From the NCBI GenBank assembly GCA_000436695.1, contig HF992592.1, positions 29,801 through 36,923 of the forward strand: 7,123 bases of DNA, read 5' to 3'. Below the pieces are notes generated by a model. That model had not been told where the DNA came from. It saw only the letters and a program-made list of their open reading frames with translations, and did not search any database. Shown here piece by piece: positions 1 through 5,918 of this stretch. A program made the translations under genes and the position numbers. The stretch is from Prevotella sp. CAG:1185 (lineage in GTDB: Bacteria; Bacteroidota; Bacteroidia; Bacteroidales; Bacteroidaceae). How positions within the stretch are numbered: position 1 is the stretch's first letter; the number at the start of each line of letters is the position of its first letter.

Positions 1-193
1 CGAGTTCAGACTTTTTATTAAGAAAAATCTCCTTAACCTCAAGTTTTTTCTTTTCCTTCAACACTTCAGCTTCTTTCTGAGCTGCCGAAATCATCTCATT
101 ATATTTCCCGGTAAGAACATACCTGAATATAAAATATCCGCCCAAGCCACCGATAACGAGGCCTACAACGGCAAGAATAATATTTAATATCAT
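1..193 (-). CDS. rny: Ribonuclease Y, N-terminal fragment (cut by left window edge)
   Basis: The reading frame starts at the ATG at 193-191 and stays open to the window edge, giving 64 codons plus one base. Residues 1-26 form a single hydrophobic, glycine-rich membrane anchor (VVGLVIGGLGGYFIF). A charged, Ala/Glu/Lys-rich helix follows (ISAAQKEAEVLKEKKKLEVK, then an FLNKKSEL stretch). This anchor plus coiled-coil start, with the EVKE...LNKK signature, is the usual N-terminus of RNase Y, a membrane-bound endoribonuclease that begins mRNA decay. The KH and HD domains that carry RNA binding and catalysis would lie to the left and are not visible. It sits 34 nt after the zapA stop in the same direction, so it is probably the third gene of that unit. 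No strong Shine-Dalgarno is seen. Confidence 0.9.
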   Translation of the reverse strand, partial: MILNIILAVVGLVIGGLGGYFIFRYVLTGKYNEMISAAQKEAEVLKEKKKLEVKEIFLNKKSEL

Positions 194-227
194 TTGTTTA
201 TTTTTATAATGTTAATATTCTCACTTG

Positions 228-566
228 TTATTTTTTGTCGGTTGCGTCACGTCTGTTGGTATCAGACACTCCAAGAGCATCTTCAATCTCGTTGGTTATC
301 TTTGTGAGAATATCGTCATAGGGTGCTGTGTCGTTGTTAGTCTTTTCAAACTCCAGATTCAGCGCAATGCTTATCATTGCCATATACAAAATATCCTTCT
401 CGCTTTTGGTGTTTCTAAAGCGCTCTGAATATGTATTAACCGTTTCTGTAATAAGCTTAGCCGCCTTACGATAAAAAGGTTCTTCTTCCGGTATGATGTT
501 ATACACCGGTATCTCCGTATCATAAACGTGCAGTCTTATATTTAATTTATCCTTTCCTTCAGCCAT
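228..566 (-). CDS. zapA: Cell division protein ZapA
   Basis: I choose the ATG at 566-564, giving 112 residues. A GTG at 587-585 would add seven residues and overlap the upstream gene by 11 nt; the ATG instead leaves a 10-nt gap. Residues 8-46 match the small globular head of ZapA (LNIRLHVYDTEIPVYNI, then a PEEEPFYRKAAKLITETVN helix). Residues 54-100 form the long helix that makes the tetrameric coiled coil, with the family-typical DILYMAMISIALNLEFEK stretch. ZapA binds FtsZ in the cytoplasm and bundles protofilaments at the division ring. The length is normal for the family (about 100-120). The acidic, polar C-terminal tail (SDTNRRDATDKK) looks disordered. It lies between a small coiled-coil gene and rny, in one apparent transcription unit. 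Confidence 0.87.
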   Translation of the reverse strand: MAEGKDKLNIRLHVYDTEIPVYNIIPEEEPFYRKAAKLITETVNTYSERFRNTKSEKDILYMAMISIALNLEFEKTNNDTAPYDDILTKITNEIEDALGVSDTNRRDATDKK

Positions 567-576
567 CGCTACGTTA

Positions 577-870
577 TTATTCCTCACTTAGCAGCGTGAT
601 ACATTTGTTAACCTCTCTGATTAAGGCCGCCAGCCTGCGCTTTGCAGACTCGATGTCTCCGTCTGAGATTTCCATCATCTTGGCCATCTTGAGGCTTTCC
701 TGATCTTTCTGTGCCTGTTCCAGATTAGATTTAAGACGCTTAAGTTCCTTGTCCTGTGAATCCAACATCGCGTAAAGTTCCTCGTTTTCTTTCTTCAATT
801 GGTTATACTGAAGAATCATCTGCCTCACACGTGTTGTAAACAGCGTCATTATTTTATCATTGTCAGCCAT
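577..870 (-). CDS. Small coiled-coil protein upstream of zapA, unknown function
   Basis: I favour the ATG at 870-868 (97 residues); a GTG immediately before it (873-871) is the alternative and adds one residue. The protein is almost entirely helical and charged. Residues 14-64 carry heptad-like hydrophobic spacing with many Glu/Lys/Gln (YNQLKKENEELYAML, then KELKRLKSNLEQAQ), indicating a coiled coil. A second helix at 71-95 follows a short SDGD break (IESAKRRLAALIREVNKCI). There is no signal peptide or membrane segment, so it should be cytosolic. It is the first gene after a well-placed promoter and ends 10 nt before zapA. By position and architecture a role as a ZapA partner, comparable to the small coiled-coil ZapB of enterobacteria, is plausible. 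I see no specific ZapB signature and give no symbol. Confidence 0.8.
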   Translation of the reverse strand: MADNDKIMTLFTTRVRQMILQYNQLKKENEELYAMLDSQDKELKRLKSNLEQAQKDQESLKMAKMMEISDGDIESAKRRLAALIREVNKCITLLSEE

Positions 871-888
871 CACAAAAAGTTTTGCCTA

Positions 889-919
889 CAAATTTAGCAC
901 AAATTTATCAACTTGCAAA
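889..919 (-). promoter_or_regulatory. Bacteroidota-type promoter for the coiled-coil/zapA/rny unit
   Basis: Read on the minus strand, TTTG (919-916) is followed by exactly 19 nt and then TAAATTTG (896-889). This matches the Bacteroidota primary-sigma consensus of TTTG near -33 and TAnnTTTG near -7. Transcription would begin around 882-885, leaving a short 5' leader of about 12-15 nt before the ATG at 870. The site is well positioned for the first gene of the unit. A second TAAATTTG just upstream (907-900) has no matching TTTG at the right distance. Confidence 0.72.
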
Positions 920-954
920 ATTTATTCAGCCGATTTTACATAAATCAACAATTA

Positions 955-995
955 ATGCCATAATGAGACACTATGCGGCAATCTCATCACGGCAT
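955..995. repeat. Two-step inverted repeat (hairpin) between transcription units
   Basis: ATGCC (955-959) pairs with GGCAT (991-995), and inside it ATGAGA (963-968) pairs with TCTCAT (982-987). The two helices are separated by a symmetric 3x3 internal loop (ATA opposite CAC), and the apical loop is 13 nt. It lies just past the stop of the 214-residue gene (minus strand) and before the promoter at 889-919. It could therefore terminate or protect the 3' end of that gene's transcript. No clear U tract follows on either strand, so a standard intrinsic terminator is not supported. Confidence 0.45.
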
Positions 996-1007
996 ATTGT
1001 AATCGCG

Positions 1008-1652
1008 TTATTTTGAAGCCTGCTTTGCGTTATCGTCGTCAGAAGGACGCGGTTCTTTCTTAGCAAGCATCACAACCTGGAACACAAAATCAGTGATCCA
1101 TTTTTCGCTGAAGCCCAGACGTTTGTCATAATTACGGATAGCGACAACAGTCTTCATAACGCTCATATCCTTAAAATCATTTTTATTGAATATATCTGAA
1201 ACGGTCTTTTGCGTCATGCTGTATATGGCTTTCTTCATAAACGACGGCATACGGAGCTTAAACTTCATCAGGTTACCCATCAGCATCATTATATCCTGTG
1301 TAAAGTTTTGGAACTGAATAAGATAGGTCTGAACGTCCTGTATCTTGCGGCAATTCTTACGAATACTCTGATCTACTTCCTTAAAGAAGTCGTCCTCTGT
1401 TCCATACAAGTCCTTAAGCATTTTCTTGCAGTGCTTTTTCTCCCCTACACCAAGCTTGTTGTTCACAGTAGGCACATGCAGAGTGGTTTTGAACATTCTC
1501 AAATCAGGAAGCATCGCAAGATTAGTGATTCCTGCATTCTCTGCTATTGCAGCCTGAAGATATACACGCACAAGCGTCATATAGTCTTCCATACCTCCTG
1601 TTTTATGTTCCTCTTTATTGCTTTTTCCAAATAATTTACCAAAAAATCCCAT
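1008..1652 (-). CDS. Hypothetical protein, 214 residues, predicted cytosolic and helical
   Basis: I do not recognise this protein. It starts at the ATG at 1652-1650, with a purine-rich GAAG stretch a few bases upstream, and ends at a TAA at 1010-1008. The N-terminus is short, aromatic and basic (MGFFGKLFGK), an amphipathic segment of a kind that can touch membranes. A polar linker follows (11-20), then a helical body (21-200) with no transmembrane helix or signal peptide. Residues 120-166 are rich in Met and Lys (IMMLMGNLMKFKLRMPSFMK). Two Cys (75 and 101) are present but form no obvious metal-binding pattern. The C-terminus is charged and probably disordered (KKEPRPSDDDNAKQ). It is transcribed away from rmlA and apparently alone. 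Coding is supported by its length, plausible composition and sound start and stop context. A long open frame on the opposite strand (1209-1634) is taken as its shadow. Confidence 0.8.
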   Translation of the reverse strand: MGFFGKLFGKSNKEEHKTGGMEDYMTLVRVYLQAAIAENAGITNLAMLPDLRMFKTTLHVPTVNNKLGVGEKKHCKKMLKDLYGTEDDFFKEVDQSIRKNCRKIQDVQTYLIQFQNFTQDIMMLMGNLMKFKLRMPSFMKKAIYSMTQKTVSDIFNKNDFKDMSVMKTVVAIRNYDKRLGFSEKWITDFVFQVVMLAKKEPRPSDDDNAKQASK

Positions 1653-1679
1653 ATCTTCAATTTGAATAATTTAAACCAA

Positions 1680-1704
1680 CTTGCCACGGACCTTGCCACG
1701 GCAA
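1680..1704. repeat. Direct repeat CTTGCCACGG, second copy part of a palindrome
   Basis: CTTGCCACGG occurs at 1680-1689 and again at 1692-1701, a 12-nt period. The second copy runs into CAA to make TTGCC-AC-GGCAA (1693-1704), a 5-bp inverted repeat. It is the only GC-rich stretch in an otherwise AT-rich divergent intergenic region. It lies at or just after the likely transcription start of the leftward gene. It could be an operator or an early-transcript stem; nothing more can be shown from sequence. Confidence 0.5.
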
Positions 1705-1706
1705 AA

Positions 1707-1714
1707 CAAATATA
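1707..1714 (-). promoter_or_regulatory. Possible -7 element for the 214-residue gene
   Basis: On the minus strand TATATTTG (1714-1707) matches TAnnTTTG exactly and would start transcription roughly 50 nt upstream of the ATG at 1652. The nearest upstream TTTG motifs are 15 and 24 nt away rather than 19-20, so the -33 part is poor. This is an inference from half a promoter. Confidence 0.4.
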
Positions 1715-1755
1715 AATGCAAAATTACATCAAATACATCAAAAATCAAAATAAAA

Positions 1756-1787
1756 TTTGATTATTATCAACTTTTATTATACCTTTG
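1756..1787 (+). promoter_or_regulatory. Bacteroidota-type promoter for rmlA-wzc
   Basis: TTTG (1756-1759) is followed by 20 nt and then TACCTTTG (1780-1787), a full match to the TTTG/TAnnTTTG primary-sigma consensus. The start of transcription should fall near 1793. That leaves a leader of about 105 nt before the rmlA ATG at 1899, much longer than the leaders inferred for the other two strong promoters in this window. Confidence 0.75.
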
Positions 1788-1801
1788 CAAAACATATTCG
1801 A

Positions 1802-1849
1802 TCAGGCTATTAGATGTATAAATTTCTGATAAACATCACAAAGACCTGA
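1802..1849 (+). other. Nested weak hairpin in the rmlA leader
   Basis: TCAGG (1802-1806) can pair with CCTGA (1845-1849). Inside it GATGT (1813-1817) can pair with ACATC (1833-1837). Both helices are only 5 bp with large loops between, so stability is doubtful. No U tract follows. It is recorded because it fills the front half of an unusually long leader ahead of a polysaccharide unit. Confidence 0.25.
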
Positions 1850-1898
1850 CAAAACAAGCGCTCGACAAGTTAAGTATTATCAAAATTAACAGAATAAG

Positions 1899-2771
1899 AT
1901 GAAAGGTATCGTATTGGCCGGTGGCTCAGGCACCCGTCTATATCCAATTACAAAAGGTATCAGCAAGCAATTGATACCTATTTTTGACAAACCGATGATA
2001 TATTATCCGATATCAGTCCTTATGCTTTCAGGCATAAAAGACATTCTTATAATATCGACACCTTACGATCTCCCCGGATTCAAGAGGCTTCTTGGTGACG
2101 GTTCTGATTACGGCGTTCACTTTGAATATGCCGAACAGCCTTCGCCAGACGGACTTGCCCAAGCTTTTATAATAGGAGAGAAATTCATCGGCAACGACAG
2201 CGTATGCCTTGTTCTCGGTGACAACATCTTCCACGGGGCCGGTTTCTCCGCATTATTGCACGACAGTGTCAAAGAAGCTGAGATTAACGGCAACGCAACT
2301 GTTTTCGGCTATTATGTAAATGACCCCGAACGCTATGGAGTGGCAGAATTTGACAAAGACGGAAATTGTTTAAGCATAGAAGAAAAGCCAGAGAACCCAA
2401 AGAGCAACTATGCAGTAGTAGGTCTTTACTTCTATCCCAACAGCGTTGTTGAAATAGCAAAGAACATTAAACCAAGTAAACGAGGTGAACTTGAGATAAC
2501 ATCCGTAAATCAAGAATATCTAAAGCGCAAAACTTTAAAAGTGCAAACTCTGCAACGGGGTTTTGCATGGCTCGACACGGGTACACACGACAGTCTGAGC
2601 GAAGCCTCGACTTTCATCGAAGTCATAGAGAAACGTCAGGGACTAAAAATTGCCTGTCTGGAAGAAATTGCATTTAATCAAGGATGGATAAATGCTGAAA
2701 AACTGAAGGAAGTGGCACAGCCAATGCTTAAAAATGATTACGGAAAATATTTGATGAGTTTAATAGACTAA
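1899..2771 (+). CDS. rmlA: Glucose-1-phosphate thymidylyltransferase
   Basis: This 290-residue cytosolic enzyme joins dTTP and glucose-1-phosphate to give dTDP-glucose and pyrophosphate, the first step to dTDP-rhamnose and related sugars. The nucleotide-binding signature LAGGSGTRLYP is at 6-16, with K23 in SKQLIP. The QPSPDGLAQA substrate loop is at 80-89, and the metal-binding Asp108 is in VLGDNIFHG. EEKP is at 161-164 with the conserved Lys163, RGELEIT at 195-201, and W224/D226 in AWLDTGTH. Length and all motifs are those of a complete short-form RmlA/RfbA. It starts at the ATG at 1899; no good Shine-Dalgarno is seen. The gene is promoter-proximal and followed after 27 nt by the wzc-type gene. 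The usual partners rmlB, rmlC and rmlD are not adjacent and must be elsewhere if rhamnose is the product. Confidence 0.95.
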   Translation: MKGIVLAGGSGTRLYPITKGISKQLIPIFDKPMIYYPISVLMLSGIKDILIISTPYDLPGFKRLLGDGSDYGVHFEYAEQPSPDGLAQAFIIGEKFIGNDSVCLVLGDNIFHGAGFSALLHDSVKEAEINGNATVFGYYVNDPERYGVAEFDKDGNCLSIEEKPENPKSNYAVVGLYFYPNSVVEIAKNIKPSKRGELEITSVNQEYLKRKTLKVQTLQRGFAWLDTGTHDSLSEASTFIEVIEKRQGLKIACLEEIAFNQGWINAEKLKEVAQPMLKNDYGKYLMSLID

Positions 2772-2798
2772 CAATAAATAAACTAGGATAATAGATAG

Positions 2799-5306
2799 AT
2801 GAACGATTTTAGAAACACCCAAGAAGTTCAGGACGTTGCTGAAGAGCAGTCGTCCTTTAACTTTCAGACCATTTACAAGGCATTCATCCTTAATTGGAAG
2901 TGGTTTATTTTATCAATTCTGATATGCGTAGGCATAGGTTTCCTTTACCTGCGTTATACCACACCTGTTTACAACACTATTGCGAAATTGCTTATCAAAG
3001 ACGACGACAACAGCCGCCGCACAGGCCGTGGTGGCCTTCAGGCTCTTGAAAGCATGTCAAATCTTGGAATTATAAGCAATAACTACGGTATTGAGAACGA
3101 GCAGGAAATAATAACATCTACAACAGTTGCTGAACAGACTGTACGCGACCTGAAACTTTATGTGAACTATTATTTAAAAGGTCACGTAAAAAATAAGCTT
3201 GTCTACAAGGAGCAGCCTGTAAGCGTAGACATGGACTTTGCACACCTCGAAAAGCTTAATGCACCTGTAAAGCTGAAAATAACACGAGATGCCGACAACT
3301 ATGTCATTAAAGGCACATACTACGTTCCTGAAAACGAAGTGGCATTTGACGGTCCGTATGAAATAGAGAAAACAGCAAACAGACTCCCAATTATAATTCA
3401 CACTAAAGCCGGAATATTAACATTAACGGCAAACGGGAACTATAAACTTGAAGACGGAGAGTCTCTGATAGCAATACTTACTTCGCCCCGCATGGCCGCA
3501 AGTAAATATGTCAGCAGTTTATCTGTAGAACAGACATCAAAAACTTCATCAGTCTTAAACCTTCAGCTCAAGGATCAAGACATCAGTCGCAGTATGGACT
3601 ATCTGCGCCAGCTGGTTGTATGCTATAACAGACAAGCCAACGAGGATAAAAACGAAATTGCTGTACGCACTGAAGAATTCATCAACGAGCGTCTGGCAAA
3701 AATTAATGCAGAACTCAGTTCTACCGACGGTGCATTAGAAAACTATAAGAAACGCAACAGACTGATGGAACTCAAACTCGATGCTACAACAACATCGACC
3801 AATACATCTGTATATGAACAGAAACTCAACGAGGCAAACACTCAGATATCGCTCATAAGCAGCCTTATTAATTTTGCCAATCGTCCAGGCAATAAGCATC
3901 AGGTTCTTCCGTCAAATGTGGGACTGCAGGATGAAGCTTCAACATCACTTATAAACGAATATAACAAAATAGCATTGGAGCGCAACAGACTTCTCCGTAC
4001 TGCTTCAGAAAACAGCCCAGTCGTAGTAGAGCTTACATCACAACTTGACGACATGCAGACAAGCATCCATCAGGCACTGCTACAGGCAAAGAAAAGCATA
4101 ACAATACAACGTGATGCAATAAAAATGCAATTGGGACAATACAGCGGTGAAGTTACAAAAGCACCTGAACAGGAAAGAATCCTGACACAGATAGGAAGAC
4201 AACAGGAAGTAAAATCAGGACTGTATCTTATGCTTCTGCAAAAACGTGAGGAAAACTCTATTTCGCTTGCAGCAACAGCAGACAAGGGCAAACTAATTGA
4301 AATGCCGCAATATGCAGGCAAAGTAAGCCCTAAAGGAAGCATAATATTGCTAATTGCCTTTGTATTGGGCATAGCCATTCCTTCATTGGTTCTATATATT
4401 ATCAACTTCTTCAGATACAGAATTGAAGGACATGACGACGTTGCAAGTCTCACAAAACTGCCTATCATTGCAGACATCGTCGTTGCAAGTGAGGCAGCAA
4501 AGACAAGAGCCGATATCGTTGTGCATGAGAACGAGAACAATCAGATGGAAGAAATATTCCGTTCTATGCGTACCAACATTCAGTTTATGCTGAAAGAAGG
4601 ACAGAAGGTTATTATGTTTACCTCTTCAACTTCAGGTGAAGGTAAGACGTTTACAGCAGCAAACCTTGCAGTAAGTTTTGCATTACTTGGCAAGAAAGTC
4701 ATTCTTATCGGTCTCGACATACGTAAGCCAAGACTGGCTGAACTGTTTAAGATAAACAACCGTACTAATGGTATTACGCCATTGCTTACGATGTCACATC
4801 CAAGTTGGGATGATGTGAAGGGTCAAATATTGTCTTCTGAGATTAACGGCAATCTGGACTTGCTACCAGCCGGACCAATTCCGCCTAACCCTACAGAACT
4901 TGTGTCAAGACCTGCACTTGGAGAAATTCTGTCTCTGTTAAAGCAGAACTATGACTACGTATTAATAGACACAGCACCTGTAGGCTTGGTAACAGATACC
5001 CTTCAGATAGGTAAACACGCAGACATCTGTATTTATATGTGCCGTGCAGACTATACTCCAAAAGCAAACTTCGGCATGATCAATGAGCTGGCTGCAGAAA
5101 ACAAATTGCCTAACCTGTGCATAGCAATCAATGGTATTGATTTGTCTGACAAGAAATACGGATATTATTATGGCTATGGTAAATATGGCAAGTATGGTAA
5201 ATATGGCCATTACGGCAAAGGCAGATCATACGGATCATATGGTAATTACGGGGATTATTCTAAGAGCCATTACGGCAACAAGAACGATAATTCTGTAAAA
5301 CGATAA
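2799..5306 (+). CDS. wzc: Wzc-type polysaccharide co-polymerase / BY-kinase
   Basis: This 835-residue inner-membrane protein is of the class that sets polysaccharide chain length and couples export to tyrosine autophosphorylation. In order: Wzz-type N-terminal domain with TM1 at about 33-51; long periplasmic region with helical coiled-coil segments at about 290-450; GNVR-like segment at about 455-510 (PEQERILTQIGRQQEV, LYLMLLQKREE); PKG and TM2 at 511-538; cytoplasmic kinase domain after that. The kinase shows an EX2RX2R contact motif (E585, R588, R591), Walker A SGEGKT (612-617), Walker A' LIGLDIRKP (636-644) and Walker B VLIDTAPV (721-728). In Walker A' the first of the two usual Asp residues is Gly638. 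PIPPNPTEL (693-701) is typical of the family. The tail from 787 holds 14 Tyr in KYG-like repeats, the likely autophosphorylation cluster. At 835 residues it is longer than E. coli Wzc (about 720), mostly in the periplasmic part. No wza or phosphatase gene adjoins it. Confidence 0.93.
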   Translation: MNDFRNTQEVQDVAEEQSSFNFQTIYKAFILNWKWFILSILICVGIGFLYLRYTTPVYNTIAKLLIKDDDNSRRTGRGGLQALESMSNLGIISNNYGIENEQEIITSTTVAEQTVRDLKLYVNYYLKGHVKNKLVYKEQPVSVDMDFAHLEKLNAPVKLKITRDADNYVIKGTYYVPENEVAFDGPYEIEKTANRLPIIIHTKAGILTLTANGNYKLEDGESLIAILTSPRMAASKYVSSLSVEQTSKTSSVLNLQLKDQDISRSMDYLRQLVVCYNRQANEDKNEIAVRTEEFINERLAKINAELSSTDGALENYKKRNRLMELKLDATTTSTNTSVYEQKLNEANTQISLISSLINFANRPGNKHQVLPSNVGLQDEASTSLINEYNKIALERNRLLRTASENSPVVVELTSQLDDMQTSIHQALLQAKKSITIQRDAIKMQLGQYSGEVTKAPEQERILTQIGRQQEVKSGLYLMLLQKREENSISLAATADKGKLIEMPQYAGKVSPKGSIILLIAFVLGIAIPSLVLYIINFFRYRIEGHDDVASLTKLPIIADIVVASEAAKTRADIVVHENENNQMEEIFRSMRTNIQFMLKEGQKVIMFTSSTSGEGKTFTAANLAVSFALLGKKVILIGLDIRKPRLAELFKINNRTNGITPLLTMSHPSWDDVKGQILSSEINGNLDLLPAGPIPPNPTELVSRPALGEILSLLKQNYDYVLIDTAPVGLVTDTLQIGKHADICIYMCRADYTPKANFGMINELAAENKLPNLCIAINGIDLSDKKYGYYYGYGKYGKYGKYGHYGKGRSYGSYGNYGDYSKSHYGNKNDNSVKR
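5178..5213 (+). repeat. In-frame 9-nt tandem repeat encoding G-K-Y units in the Wzc tail
   Basis: Four consecutive 9-nt units read GGTAAATAT, GGCAAGTAT, GGTAAATAT and GGCCATTAC. They encode GKY, GKY, GKY and GHY. A 15-nt exact direct repeat (TATGGTAAATATGGC, at 5175-5189 and 5193-5207) shows an 18-nt higher-order period. Looser YG units continue on both sides through about residue 825. Because the period is a multiple of three, slippage here would add or remove tyrosines without a frameshift. Confidence 0.85.
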
Positions 5307-5315
5307 TTAAACTAT

Positions 5316-5361
5316 AAAAAGTATACGGCATCTTTTTATTTAAAAGAGCCGTATACTTTTT
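5316..5361. terminator. Hairpin terminator after wzc, probably bidirectional
   Basis: AAAAAGTATACGGC (5316-5329) pairs perfectly with GCCGTATACTTTTT (5348-5361). After a single bulged A, TCTTTT (5331-5336) pairs with AAAAGA (5342-5347), leaving a 5-nt loop. The A tract on the left and T tract on the right let it work from either strand. It begins 10 nt after the wzc stop and closes the rmlA-wzc unit, so the next gene needs its own promoter. Confidence 0.9.
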
Positions 5362-5425
5362 AATTTTACATCACCTATAATTTTTACTTTAAATAAATTA
5401 ATAATATTAACAACAATAAAGAATT

Positions 5426-5857
5426 ATGACTATTGCAGTAGACTTCGACGGCACAATTGTTGAACACAGATATCCTGAAATAGGACGTGAAATACCTTTT
5501 GCCACAGAAACTCTGAAAATGTTGATAGCAGACCATCATAAACTGATATTATGGTCTGTACGTGAAGGCGAACTGCTTGATGAAGCTGTAAGATGGTGCA
5601 AGGACCGCGGTGTTGAGTTTTATGCTGTAAATAAAGACTATCCAGAAGAACAAGGTACAATCAACAACAATCATTTTTCACGCAAGCTGAAAGTTGACAT
5701 GTTTATAGACGACAGAAACATCGGCGGACTTCCAGACTGGGGCACAATATATAGAATGATTAAAGAGCACAAAACATACAATGATATAATCATGGAACGC
5801 CAAGGGCATGTGGCATACGATGAAAGGCCAAAGAAAAAGCATTGGTGGCAGTTCTGA
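5426..5857 (+). CDS. Small HAD-superfamily hydrolase, substrate unknown
   Basis: This 143-residue cytosolic protein has the core HAD motifs. Motif I is VDFDGT (5-10) with nucleophile Asp6 and acid/base Asp8. Motif II is Ser44 after a hydrophobic strand (LILWS). A motif III Lys candidate is K87 or K89 (SRKLKVD), and motif IV is DMFIDDRN with Asp95/Asp96. These residues suggest a Mg-dependent phosphohydrolase. There is little room for a cap domain, so it may act on a large or exposed phosphate group, but the substrate cannot be told. The C-terminus is odd: RPKKKHWWQF, basic then aromatic. It starts at the ATG at 5426, preceded by a purine-rich AAAGAA. It stands between two terminators, so it is probably monocistronic. 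The 64-nt AT-rich stretch before it holds no convincing TTTG/TAnnTTTG pair, so its promoter is unidentified. Confidence 0.85.
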   Translation: MTIAVDFDGTIVEHRYPEIGREIPFATETLKMLIADHHKLILWSVREGELLDEAVRWCKDRGVEFYAVNKDYPEEQGTINNNHFSRKLKVDMFIDDRNIGGLPDWGTIYRMIKEHKTYNDIIMERQGHVAYDERPKKKHWWQF

Positions 5858-5874
5858 CCAATAATTGAAAAAGC

Positions 5875-5918
5875 AAAAAAAGCGGCATTATGTATGATTG
5901 CATAATGCCGTTTTTTTT
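5875..5918. terminator. Shared bidirectional terminator between convergent HAD and gtrA genes
   Basis: CGGCATTATG (5883-5892) pairs perfectly with CATAATGCCG (5901-5910) around an 8-nt loop. The stem is extended by a G-U pair and seven A-T pairs, with A7 at 5875-5881 and T8 at 5911-5918. It starts 17 nt after the stop of the rightward HAD gene. It is also 77 nt beyond the stop of the leftward gtrA gene, and the flanking A and T tracts suit termination in both directions. The remaining 5919-5995 stretch holds nothing I can assign. Confidence 0.9.

Noticed and set aside
225..428. Plus-strand 67-codon frame over zapA
   Set aside because: It is antisense to zapA, with no start context and no recognisable protein features.
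1209..1634. 141-codon open frame on the plus strand opposite the 214-residue gene
   Set aside because: It lies wholly inside the minus-strand gene, its translation is Cys/His/Leu-rich with no family features, and it has no promoter or ribosome binding site. It is best read as an antisense shadow.
4070..4540. 156-codon minus-strand open frame inside wzc
   Set aside because: It is antisense to the well-supported periplasmic/TM2 part of Wzc. Its Ser/Cys/Leu-rich composition is what antisense reading of that gene gives, and there is no independent signal.
5157..5276. CRISPR-like or intergenic repeat array reading of the wzc 3' repeats
   Set aside because: The 9-nt units are contiguous, in frame, and code for a known type of Tyr-rich tail, with no spacers.
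5362..5425. Possible promoter (TATAATTT) before the HAD gene
   Set aside because: The element resembles a -10 box, but no TTTG lies 19-20 nt upstream and AT-rich DNA gives such matches by chance. A promoter is expected here but cannot be placed.
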